Assembly: GCF_024448935.1 (NCBI RefSeq)
Contig: NZ_JAMOIE010000010.1
Location: 19,810 to 83,809 of the forward strand
Direction: 5' to 3'
DNA length: 64,000 nt
Source of the DNA: Stutzerimonas stutzeri
GTDB lineage: Bacteria > Pseudomonadota > Gammaproteobacteria > Pseudomonadales > Pseudomonadaceae
The notes below the pieces were generated by a model. It searched no databases and was not told the DNA's origin. It saw only the letters and a program-made list of their open reading frames with translations. Below are positions 57,165 through 64,000 of this stretch, piece after piece (the first letter of the stretch is position 1; each line of letters begins with the position of its first letter). Both the position numbers and the translations under genes were made by a program.

Positions 57165-57563
57165 TTAGCAATCGCTGGAGCGATAGCGTTCGGTGGTGAT
57201 CGGCTTCTTGCTCTGGTATTCACTGAACTCGAAGCGCAATACCGCGCCCTGACTCATCAACTGACGCAGGCCCTCGTTGTTGCACACGCTGGCTGCCAGC
57301 TGGGTACGGACCTGCTTGGGGTTGTCTCGCATCTGAGCGGCATGGCGTGGCTGCACGCTCAGATGGTTGACCAGTTCATTTCCCTCTACGCTGTACCCCT
57401 CGTCGAGCAGGTCGGAGTTGATCGCGCGCGGCGTGCCTACGCTGCTCTCGCGGGCGACTTTTTCAAGTAACTGGCCCAGTGCTGGGTCCTGTGCATTCGC
57501 GGCATGGGCGAAGGGCAGGGCGAGGCAGAGCGTTAATATTAATAGTGGGGTCAGATGGCGCAT
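57165..57563 (-). CDS. QSregVF-type secreted protein (PA3611-like)
   Basis: 132 residues from the ATG at 57563, with AGGAG upstream. A signal peptide (MRHLTPLLILTLCLALPFAHA, residues 1-21) is followed by a small alpha/beta domain: LLDEGYSVEGNELVNHLSVQPRHAAQMRDNPKQVRTQLAASVCNNEGLRQLM and a C-terminal FEFSEYQSKKPITTERYRSSDC. Two Cys (near residues 95 and 132) could form a disulphide. The family is named from P. aeruginosa PA3611, reported as a quorum-sensing-regulated virulence factor; its activity is not known. It is divergent from the DTW gene. Confidence 0.82.
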   Translation of the reverse strand: MRHLTPLLILTLCLALPFAHAANAQDPALGQLLEKVARESSVGTPRAINSDLLDEGYSVEGNELVNHLSVQPRHAAQMRDNPKQVRTQLAASVCNNEGLRQLMSQGAVLRFEFSEYQSKKPITTERYRSSDC

Positions 57564-57679
57564 GGTGATCTCCTGATGACTGCCGTCGTTCGACCGGTGC
57601 TCGCCCCCACGGTTCAGATCTGCCATGGTTTCGGGGCGGGCTGGTAAACTGCCGCTCCGCCTTGATTGATCGAATTTCC

Positions 57680-58396
57680 ATGTCTCATGCCGTAGTCCGT
57701 CTTCGCGACGCGCGCCTGGCGCGTAGCGCCAAGCCGTTCATCGCTCGTGGCTCGCGTACGCCCCGGTGTGCTCGCTGCCGTGTGGCCGCGAGTCATTGCC
57801 TGTGTGACTGGCTGCCAGCCGTAACGACCAACAGCGCGGTGTGCCTGATCATGCACGATATCGAGCCGCTGAAGCCGAGCAATACCGGCTGGCTGATTGC
57901 AGATATCGTGGCCGATACCCATGCCTTCACGTGGCAGCGGACCGCTGTGGAGCCTGGTTTGCTGGAACTGCTCGCCGATTCCCGATATCAGCCGGTGGTG
58001 GTCTTTCCGGGCGAGTATGCGGTACCTGATCGGGTGGTCTCGGAGGTGAAGGCCGCGCCAGGAAAGCGTCCGCTGTTCATTCTGCTGGATGCAACCTGGA
58101 GCGAGGCGCGCAAGATGTTTCGCAAAAGTCCCTACCTGAATCATCTGCCGGTGCTGAGCCTGCAAGCCGAGGTGCTGTCACGCTACCGCCTGCGCCGTTC
58201 GACGCGCAGTGAACATCTCTGCACTGCAGAAGTCGCCGCGTTGTGCCTTGGCTTAGCTGGAGATGAGCAGGGCGCGGCAGCGCTGGATACCTGGCTCGAT
58301 GCATTCACCGACCATTATCTGGGGGCCAAATACCACCGTACGCCAGACCCCGATGATGAAACCCATAAAGCGCTGGCCGCCCTGGGTCAGCGCTGA
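57680..58396 (+). CDS. DTW-domain tRNA-uridine aminocarboxypropyltransferase
   Basis: 238 residues from the ATG at 57680. A zinc-like motif CARCRVAASHCLC (near 31-43) is followed by the DTW-type signature LLDATWSEARKMFRKSPYL (near 133-151) and the helical end RRSTRSEHLCTAEVAALCLGL. Members such as TapT/YfiP transfer the aminocarboxypropyl group of SAM to U47 of tRNA (acp3U). The His/Thr variant DATW is normal in the family. It is a single gene, convergent with the EamA transporter gene. Confidence 0.88.
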   Translation: MSHAVVRLRDARLARSAKPFIARGSRTPRCARCRVAASHCLCDWLPAVTTNSAVCLIMHDIEPLKPSNTGWLIADIVADTHAFTWQRTAVEPGLLELLADSRYQPVVVFPGEYAVPDRVVSEVKAAPGKRPLFILLDATWSEARKMFRKSPYLNHLPVLSLQAEVLSRYRLRRSTRSEHLCTAEVAALCLGLAGDEQGAAALDTWLDAFTDHYLGAKYHRTPDPDDETHKALAALGQR

Positions 58397-58410
58397 ACAG
58401 GATGGGGCAA

Positions 58411-59334
58411 TCAGTGCCGCGCCACCTGTGGAATCTCGCTGGCTGCCACCAGCGGTAGGTCCTTGCGCGGCCAGAGTTGTGCGGCGAGCATGCCGACAAA
58501 CATCAATGCACAGCCGAAATAGCCCCGTACGCTGAGGCTTTCATCAAGCAGCAAGGCGCCAGCAAGCGCGGCGAACACCGCTTCGAGCGACAGGATGATG
58601 GCTGCGTGCGAGGCAATTGCATGTTTCTGTGCGACGACTTGCAAGGTATAGCCCACGCCGACTGCAAACATTCCGCCGTAGATCAGCGCGGGTGCGGCGA
58701 GCCAGATGCTGTCCAGGCTGGCTTGCTCGAAGATTGCCGCCAAAACAAGGCTGACGACCGCACAGGTCACGAACTGCAGAAAGGCCAGGCGGATGGCATC
58801 GTGGCGACCAACGAAAAAGCTCACCAGCAATACATGAACGCCCCAGACGAAGGCGCCGGCCAGCTGTATCCAGTCGCCGGAAGCGATCTGGAAGTTCTCA
58901 TCGATGCTGAGCAAAGCCATGCCAACCACCGCGAGCACCGCGCCCAGCCAGGTCCCGGTAGCGGTTTTCTGGCCTATTACCAGCCCTAGCAGAGGCACGA
59001 CGATAACGTACAGCCCGGTAATGAAACCGGAATTGGTCACGCTGGTGAACAGCAGGCCAACCTGTTGCAGGTTGATGCCTAGGGTGAGGGCCAGGCCCAT
59101 GCTGAGGCCACCCAGCAGCAGACCACGCTGCAAGAACGGTTCGTGGCGAGCGGCGCCTCGACCCTGGTGCAATACCAAGGGAAGCAACACGATTGCACCC
59201 AATGCGAAGCGCAATCCAGTGAACAGGAAAGGCCCGATGTTATCCATGCCGACCCGCTGTGCGACAAATGCGCTCCCCCAGATCATAGCCGTGATGAGCA
59301 TTAGAAAGTCGGCGCGAAGGGCTTGTTTGCGCAT
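58411..59334 (-). CDS. EamA-family drug/metabolite transporter
   Basis: 307 residues from the ATG at 59334; the frame runs 49 codons further without membrane pattern. Ten membrane segments in two EamA repeats are visible: ADFLMLITAMIWGSAFVAQRVGMDN at the start and LIYGGMFAVGVGYTLQVVAQKHA in the second half. These proteins move small metabolites or drugs through the inner membrane by proton exchange. The substrate cannot be told. It converges on the DTW gene; a two-component regulator gene starts 235 bp away in the opposite direction. Confidence 0.88.
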   Translation of the reverse strand: MRKQALRADFLMLITAMIWGSAFVAQRVGMDNIGPFLFTGLRFALGAIVLLPLVLHQGRGAARHEPFLQRGLLLGGLSMGLALTLGINLQQVGLLFTSVTNSGFITGLYVIVVPLLGLVIGQKTATGTWLGAVLAVVGMALLSIDENFQIASGDWIQLAGAFVWGVHVLLVSFFVGRHDAIRLAFLQFVTCAVVSLVLAAIFEQASLDSIWLAAPALIYGGMFAVGVGYTLQVVAQKHAIASHAAIILSLEAVFAALAGALLLDESLSVRGYFGCALMFVGMLAAQLWPRKDLPLVAASEIPQVARH

Positions 59335-59568
59335 GTTTGAACTCGTGCGGGAAAATCGCAAACTTTGCATTAAACCGATGCGCTTGGCCACAGCTTCGCC
59401 GGCCAGCGTGGCGAATAGCTGATTAAATGCGGAACGATGATCGAATTTCCCGTGGTGGCGCGATATCATCACCGCGGTCACCCTCGAGCATATTGCGGGT
59501 TCTTGCCGTCCTGATTGTCAGTACCCGGCTCAGGTTGGTGAAGCGCCAATAAAAACTATAGGTCCGCC

Positions 59569-60219
59569 ATGGCTGCTTACGAAATCCTTATCGCCGATGA
59601 TCACCCCCTGTTTCGCAGTGCGCTGCAGCAAGCGTTAACGCTTGGCCTGGGCGATGACGTTCGGCTTTCCGAGGCGGCTAGCATTGCCGAACTCGAAGCC
59701 CAACTGACCCGTACCTCGGACTGGGATCTGGTCTTGCTGGATTTGAACATGCCGGGCGCTTATGGATTCTCCGGGCTGGTGCTGCTGCGAGGTCAGTATC
59801 CGCAGCTGCCCGTGGTAATGATCTCCGCGCAGGAAGACGCTGCGGTTGTCGCTCGTTCGCGCGAGTTTGGTGCCAGTGGTTTCATCCCCAAGTCCAGTTC
59901 ACTCGAGACCATCCAGCAGGCGGTGCGGGTCGTGCTTGACGGTGACGTCTGGTGGCCCGGCAACATTGATGATGTGGCGCAGGTCAGCGCCGAAGCCAAG
60001 GCCGCCAGCGAAGGGCTCGCGAGCCTCACGCCCCAGCAGTTTCGCGTGCTGACCATGGTGTGCGACGGTTTGTTGAACAAACAGATCGCCTATGAGCTCA
60101 GCGTTTCCGAAGCGACCATCAAGGCGCATGTGACCGCAATCTTCCGCAAGCTGGGCGTTCGCACCCGGACCCAGGCAGCTCTGCTCCTGCAGCAGATGGG
60201 CTCAATTCCCAGCAGCTGA
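59569..60219 (+). CDS. LuxR-type response regulator (ErdR-like)
   Basis: 216 residues. The receiver has Asp10-Asp11, the phosphorylation site Asp58 (LLDLNMPGA) and Lys near 105 (FIPKSS). A LuxR-type helix-turn-helix is at about 150-205 (LTPQQFRVLTMVCDGLLNKQIAYELSVSEATIKAHVTAIFRKLGV). It resembles ErdR of P. aeruginosa (PA3604) and P. putida, an orphan regulator for ethanol and C2 metabolism. No kinase gene is next to it, as in those species. The ErdR name rests on recall of the sequence and on the nearby PA3611/DTW homologues. Confidence 0.8.
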   Translation: MAAYEILIADDHPLFRSALQQALTLGLGDDVRLSEAASIAELEAQLTRTSDWDLVLLDLNMPGAYGFSGLVLLRGQYPQLPVVMISAQEDAAVVARSREFGASGFIPKSSSLETIQQAVRVVLDGDVWWPGNIDDVAQVSAEAKAASEGLASLTPQQFRVLTMVCDGLLNKQIAYELSVSEATIKAHVTAIFRKLGVRTRTQAALLLQQMGSIPSS

Positions 60220-60264
60220 CATCCGTTTTGGCCTGCCGATGCGTCGCTATCTCGGTTCTCCGCC

Positions 60265-61191
60265 TTACGCAATCGCCGGCATTACGATCTCATCACTTCG
60301 ACGGACGCCGGCTGTCAGCGCGCGGCACTGCTCGGTGAATTCGCGCATCGCGGCGGTCTGGTATTTCAACGAGTGCCAGATGAAATAGAACTGCCGGGCA
60401 AGATCCAGTTCGGGTGTTTCGAGGGCGACCAGACTGCCGCGGCGGAATGCATCGCGTAGCGCCAGCCTGGAAATGCAGCCAATCCCGAGCCCGGATTCTA
60501 CGGCTCGCTTGATCGCCTCGGTATGCTCCAGCTCAAGCCGTATATTCAGCTTGGCGGGGTGATGGCGCATGGCATGGTCGAAGGTCAGGCGCGTACCGGA
60601 GCCCTGTTCGCGGAGAATCCAGGCTTCGCGCGAGAGCTGATCCAGGCTCACTGTGGTGTGATCGGCCAACGCATGCTGGGGGGCGCAAAACACCACCAGT
60701 TCGTCCTCGACCCAGGGTAGTACCTCGATCTCCGGATGCTGACAGTCGCCTTCGATCAGACCTAAATCAAGTTCATGTTGCGCAACCTGCTGGACAATAT
60801 GAGCGGTATTCTGAACATGCAGTTTCACGCGGCATTCAGGGTGACGTTGCATGAAACTGCCGATCAGCAAGGTGGCGAGGTAGTTGCCGATCGTCAGGGT
60901 GGCGCCCACGCTGAGCGAGCCGAAGCCGGTCTTGCCAGCCAGTAGATCCTCGATGGCTTTAGCCTGATCGAGCAAGCCTACTGCCTGCGGTAAGAGCTGG
61001 TGGCCCAATGCATTGAGCCACAATCGTTTGCCGGCACGGTCGAACAGCTGGCACCCCGACTGGCGTTCCAGCTCAGCCAGCGAAGTGCTGGTCGCAGACT
61101 GGGATAGGGCGAGGCTTTCGGCCGCACGCGAGACACTTTCGTGCCGCGCGAATGCGACGAACACTTGAAGTTGACGGAGCGTGAAATGCAT
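60265..61191 (-). CDS. finR: LysR-type regulator FinR
   Basis: 308 residues. An N-terminal helix-turn-helix (FTLRQLQVFVAFARHESVSRAAESLALSQSATSTSLAELERQ) is followed by a CysB/CbbR-like effector domain. It is divergent from fpr with 112 bp between the starts, the arrangement of finR/fprA in P. putida and P. aeruginosa, where FinR is needed to induce fpr under superoxide stress. An AT-rich dyad lies just upstream. The identification depends on this context. The reading frame is intact. Confidence 0.87.
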   Translation of the reverse strand: MHFTLRQLQVFVAFARHESVSRAAESLALSQSATSTSLAELERQSGCQLFDRAGKRLWLNALGHQLLPQAVGLLDQAKAIEDLLAGKTGFGSLSVGATLTIGNYLATLLIGSFMQRHPECRVKLHVQNTAHIVQQVAQHELDLGLIEGDCQHPEIEVLPWVEDELVVFCAPQHALADHTTVSLDQLSREAWILREQGSGTRLTFDHAMRHHPAKLNIRLELEHTEAIKRAVESGLGIGCISRLALRDAFRRGSLVALETPELDLARQFYFIWHSLKYQTAAMREFTEQCRALTAGVRRSDEIVMPAIA

Positions 61192-61199
61192 ATCTATAT

Positions 61200-61219
61200 A
61201 ACCGATAACATATATCGTT
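61200..61219. promoter_or_regulatory. candidate FinR operator
   Basis: AACCGATAACATATATCGTT is an imperfect inverted repeat (AAC-GATA / TATCGTT) just upstream of finR, within the finR/fpr divergent region. Such a dyad is expected for an autoregulated LysR protein. Confidence 0.45.
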
Positions 61220-61303
61220 AATATTCGTTTAGCGGATATTAGTCTGACCCGTAAACTGGTGGCAATATTGACGCGCCATCGCGCGCTAGAAGGGGAGCAC
61301 TAC

Positions 61304-62080
61304 ATGAGCAACCTGAACGTTGAGCGAGTCCTCAGTGTGCATCACTGGAACGACACGCTGTTCAGTTTCAAAACCACCCGCAATCCGGGTCTGCGCTTTG
61401 AAAACGGCCAGTTCGTGATGATTGGCCTCGAAGTCGAAGGGCGACCCCTGATGCGCGCTTACAGCATTGCCAGCCCCAACTATGAGGAGCATCTCGAATT
61501 CTTCAGCATCAAGGTTCCAGATGGTCCGCTGACGTCTCGCCTGCAGCACCTCAAGGAAGGTGACTCGCTGATGGTCAGTCGCAAGCCGACCGGAACGCTG
61601 GTATTGGACGATCTGTTGCCTGCCAAGCATCTCTACCTGTTGAGCACCGGGACTGGTCTGGCGCCCTTCATGAGCGTGATTCAGGATCCGGAAACCTATG
61701 AGCGCTTCGAGAAGGTCATCCTGGTGCACGGCGTTCGCTACGTTAACGAAGTCGCCTATCGTGAATTCATCACCGAGCATCTGCCCCAAAACGAATTCTT
61801 CGGCGAAGCACTGAAAGAAAAGCTGATCTACTACCCCACCGTCACTCGCGAGCCGTTCGAAAATCAGGGCCGTCTGACTGACCTGATGCGCAGCGGCAAG
61901 TTGTTCGCGGATATCGGGCTACCTCCGATCAACCCTGAAGATGACCGCGCGATGATCTGTGGCAGCCCGAGCATGTTGGCTGAAACCAGCGAAGTGCTGG
62001 ACGGCTTCGGCCTCAAGGCGTCGCCGCGCATGGGTGACCCGGGCCACTACCTGATCGAGCGTGCATTCGTCGAGAAGTGA
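61304..62080 (+). CDS. fpr: ferredoxin/flavodoxin-NADP+ reductase
   Basis: 258 residues from the ATG at 61304, with GGGGAG upstream. The FAD motif is RAYSIASPNYEEHLEFFSI (RxYS near residue 50), and the NADP motif is LLSTGTGLAPFMSVIQD near residue 110. The end GDPGHYLIERAFVEK is that of FprA types. It moves electrons between NADPH and ferredoxin or flavodoxin, and helps Fe-S repair and superoxide defence. Divergent finR is its likely activator. FdxA (48 kb) is a possible partner. Confidence 0.95.
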   Translation: MSNLNVERVLSVHHWNDTLFSFKTTRNPGLRFENGQFVMIGLEVEGRPLMRAYSIASPNYEEHLEFFSIKVPDGPLTSRLQHLKEGDSLMVSRKPTGTLVLDDLLPAKHLYLLSTGTGLAPFMSVIQDPETYERFEKVILVHGVRYVNEVAYREFITEHLPQNEFFGEALKEKLIYYPTVTREPFENQGRLTDLMRSGKLFADIGLPPINPEDDRAMICGSPSMLAETSEVLDGFGLKASPRMGDPGHYLIERAFVEK

Positions 62081-62141
62081 TCGGGCGTTGCGACCCAATG
62101 GACCGGCTACGCATGGCGCCAGCCGGTTTTTTTCCACGTGT

Positions 62142-62627
62142 TCAGAGGTAGCTGGCACAGCACCTCTTGAACTTCTGACCGCTGCCGCATGGGCAGGGGT
62201 CGTTGCGGCCGGCCTTCAGGGGTGTGGAGGAGTCGATGAAATACCAGCATCCGGCGTGCTGAACAAAAGCCGAACGCTCATGTTGAGCATGTTCTCCGGT
62301 CCCGTCGTGCCAGCGGGCTGTGAAGCTGACCAGCGCATGTTCCGGTTGGCCGCCGAACACCTGACTTTCCTCGACCTCAAGGCCCAACCAAGTGCTATTG
62401 GCGCTCCACTCCTTCATCGACTGAAGGTCCAGGGCTGGCTGTTGCGCCGGCAGAGTGGTTGACCGAAGGTAATCGATGGCCCCGACAACATAGGCGCTGT
62501 ATCGCGAACGCATCAATCGTTCCGCGCTAGGTGCCGACAGACCCTGGTGATATCGACCGCAACATTCACCGTAAGGATCGCCGCTGCCACAGGGGCAATT
62601 GGCATTTGTCCGTTGATCCTCAGTCAT
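62142..62627 (-). CDS. YchJ-family SEC-C protein (UPF0225)
   Basis: 161 residues. Two SEC-C zinc motifs frame the protein: [13 protein letters not shown] (residues 11-23) and [13 protein letters not shown] near the end. The middle is an NTF2-like domain ([32 protein letters not shown]). This layout is YchJ. Its function is unknown, and binding to nucleic acid or to zinc has been suggested. It lies 6 bp downstream of a DUF6231-like gene on the same strand, so both form a unit, convergent with fpr. Confidence 0.9.
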   Translation of the reverse strand: MTEDQRTNANCPCGSGDPYGECCGRYHQGLSAPSAERLMRSRYSAYVVGAIDYLRSTTLPAQQPALDLQSMKEWSANSTWLGLEVEESQVFGGQPEHALVSFTARWHDGTGEHAQHERSAFVQHAGCWYFIDSSTPLKAGRNDPCPCGSGQKFKRCCASYL

Positions 62628-62633
62628 CGTCGG

Positions 62634-63131
62634 TCACCACCAATATTTGCCGAACATTTGCGGATTGGCCCAGAACTTCGCGTTGAGCCAATCTGGAACC
62701 TGCTTGTAATCAAGCAGGTCGTAGGTGAAGAGGGTCACCGTTTGGCCGCCTCGTTCGAAACGCGCGCTGACTTGTAGTGCCAGGGAGAAGAAGTCAGTTG
62801 CCTGCCAGTCGCACGCGTTCAGATCAACCAAAACCGCCATACGGTTGGTATTGAGGTTGCGAATGCCACCGAGCAACTGCAGGCCGTCGCGCTTCGAAAG
62901 ATGTTCCAGGCAGTCGGCGACCAATGCCAGATCGTAGCGGCGGGCGGCGAGGTCTGCAGGAAGTGGGCCGGTTGCTGCGCGGTCAATCCGACTATTGCCG
63001 TGACTGCGGCTGAACGCCCCGAGGGCGGGCAATTCGCTGCGGCCGACGTAAAGCAATCGCGCCGGGCGGTGTTGCTCCAACAGGGCGGCCAGAGCTTGCT
63101 GTGGCGTCTGCGATGAGCGGGATGCTGTCAA
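62634..63131 (-). CDS. DUF6231-like protein
   Basis: 165 residues if started at the TTG at 63131, which has GAGGAAT at a normal distance; an ATG at 63182 would add 17 residues that look unlike the rest. The pattern (LLEQHRPARLLYVGRSELPALG, then RRYDLALVADCLEHLSKRDGLQLLGGIRNLNTNRMAVLVDL) is that of a Rossmann-like methyltransferase fold without a clear SAM motif. The C-terminus is aromatic (FWANPQMFGKYWW). The function is unknown. It shares a transcript with the YchJ gene. Confidence 0.7.
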   Translation of the reverse strand: MTASRSSQTPQQALAALLEQHRPARLLYVGRSELPALGAFSRSHGNSRIDRAATGPLPADLAARRYDLALVADCLEHLSKRDGLQLLGGIRNLNTNRMAVLVDLNACDWQATDFFSLALQVSARFERGGQTVTLFTYDLLDYKQVPDWLNAKFWANPQMFGKYWW

Positions 63132-63305
63132 ACCGGGATTCCTCGCTATCAGGCGTGGCGGAACGCAAAAATTGCAATCCACTCAGTTTGTCTAAGTATA
63201 AAGACTAGCGCGCCGGTGCCTGCCGTCCTAATCTCGATATAACTGGAGCTGCTTATGCTATCGCGCATAACGCTCTGGCCGATCCCACATTAGGAGGCTT
63301 TAACG

Positions 63306-63950
63306 ATGAGTAGCTTACGGACAGCAGTACCCGTGATTTTGATGACCACCTTTCTGGCCGGCTGCGCAGGGGTGCAGAAGCAGGATTGGCCCCGTTGTGC
63401 GGCTGTTGGCGGCGTAACCGGTGCCGCGCTGGGCGCGATAGAAAGCAGTACCTATACGGGCTATGGCGCCTTGATTGGCGCCGGCGTGGCTGCTGCCTAC
63501 TGCTGGGCCAATGGTACCGAGCAGGAGACTGTCGCCGTTGTCGAGACGGTTGAACCTGCGCCGGCTCCGACGCAGGTCACCGAGCCGGAGCCTGCGGCCG
63601 AGCCCGTTCGTGTCGAGCTGGATGTGAAGTTCGACTTCGACCGCGCTGAAGTCAAGCAGGACAGCATGGCCGATATCCGCGACCTGGCGGACTTCATGAA
63701 GCAGTATGGCCAAACCTCGACCGTTGTCGAAGGACATACCGACTCGGTGGGTACCGATGCCTACAACCAGCGCCTGTCCGAGCGCCGCGCCAATGCCGTG
63801 CGCGACGTCCTGGTCAATCAGTACGGTCTGGAAAGCAGCCGGGTCGATGCGGTTGGCTATGGCGAGTCCCGTCCGGTTGCAGACAACTCGACGGCTGAAG
63901 GTCGCGCGATTAACCGTCGTGTAGAGGCCGAGGTTGAAGCACGCCCCTGA
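63306..63950 (+). CDS. OmpA-family outer-membrane lipoprotein
   Basis: 214 residues. A signal peptide with lipobox LAGC (Cys20) is followed by a Gly-rich segment like the glycine zipper (GGVTGAALGAIESSTYTGYGALIGAGVAAAY), a Pro/Glu linker and a C-terminal OmpA/peptidoglycan-binding domain (VKFDFDRAEVKQDSMADIRDLADFM, then VEGHTDSVGTDAYNQRLSERRANAVRDVLV). The Asp and Arg residues that hold diaminopimelate (TDSVG, LSERRA) are in place. It should link the outer membrane to the cell wall. A terminator follows 18 bp after the stop. Confidence 0.93.
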   Translation: MSSLRTAVPVILMTTFLAGCAGVQKQDWPRCAAVGGVTGAALGAIESSTYTGYGALIGAGVAAAYCWANGTEQETVAVVETVEPAPAPTQVTEPEPAAEPVRVELDVKFDFDRAEVKQDSMADIRDLADFMKQYGQTSTVVEGHTDSVGTDAYNQRLSERRANAVRDVLVNQYGLESSRVDAVGYGESRPVADNSTAEGRAINRRVEAEVEARP

Positions 63951-63968
63951 AGCAGCGACACCGCAATG

Positions 63969-63997
63969 AAAAAGCCGGGCATCTCGCCCGGCTTTTT
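63969..63997 (+). terminator. terminator after the OmpA-like gene
   Basis: AAAAAGCCGGGC and GCCCGGCTTTTT form a perfect 12-bp stem around ATCTC. A- and T-runs let it work in both directions. Confidence 0.92.
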
Positions 63998-64000
63998 CAT

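Overview
The window is high-GC chromosomal DNA that looks like a Pseudomonas of the stutzeri group (Stutzerimonas). The evidence is the protein sequences and the gene order: metG/mrp/dcd, tilS-pyrG-kdsA-eno-ftsB-ispD, and ispF-truD-surE-pcm-nlpD-rpoS-rsmZ/fdxA-mutS/recA-recX are all recognisable Pseudomonas blocks. The species cannot be fixed from this sequence alone.

Positions 1-6078 are the end of an integrated mobile element. A P4/ICEclc-type tyrosine integrase starts about 240 bp from the 3' end of a tRNA-Gly(CCC) gene, the presumed attachment site. Directly behind the integrase, on the same strand, lies the upper naphthalene operon nahAa-Ab-Ac-Ad-B, preceded by a sequence close to the NahR box. 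The operon runs off the left edge, so the rest of the element is not visible.

Positions 6150-20772 are mostly housekeeping genes: rsuA, metG, mrp, a cold-shock gene, dcd, sodB, argO/argP and pncB. Small genes, an hmp remnant and a glycerate kinase are interspersed. One gene (the CWC protein, 6842-7195) carries an in-frame copy of a roughly 137-bp repeat with inverted ends. A second copy lies at 20842-20979.

Positions 21222-27988 hold a methylamine module: tmm (trimethylamine monooxygenase) and tdm (TMAO demethylase, a DUF1989-GcvT fusion), separated by a REPIN. Divergent from them is a translationally coupled trio of a soluble NarX-like kinase with a cysteine cluster, a NarL-like regulator and a PAS-only protein. 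The trio sits immediately upstream of tilS, where accA is usual in Pseudomonas. A glutathione-dependent formaldehyde pathway (gfnR-like/adhC/fghA, 36-39 kb) could consume the formaldehyde that Tdm releases.

Positions 28043-64000 are core genes. Notable points are a ribosome-associated pair (HPF-like and baeRF-like), and a DUF368 polyprenyl-phosphate transporter homologue in the rpoS cluster. The rsmZ regulatory RNA has a perfect GacA upstream activating sequence, and a degenerate group IIC intron is inserted right after its terminator. There is also a LexA box before recA, an octamer tandem repeat inside a small reading frame at 57 kb, and finR/fpr. The novelty candidates I rate highest are the tmm/tdm locus with its sensory trio, the rsmZ-intron junction, and the coupling of the nah operon to the ICE integrase.
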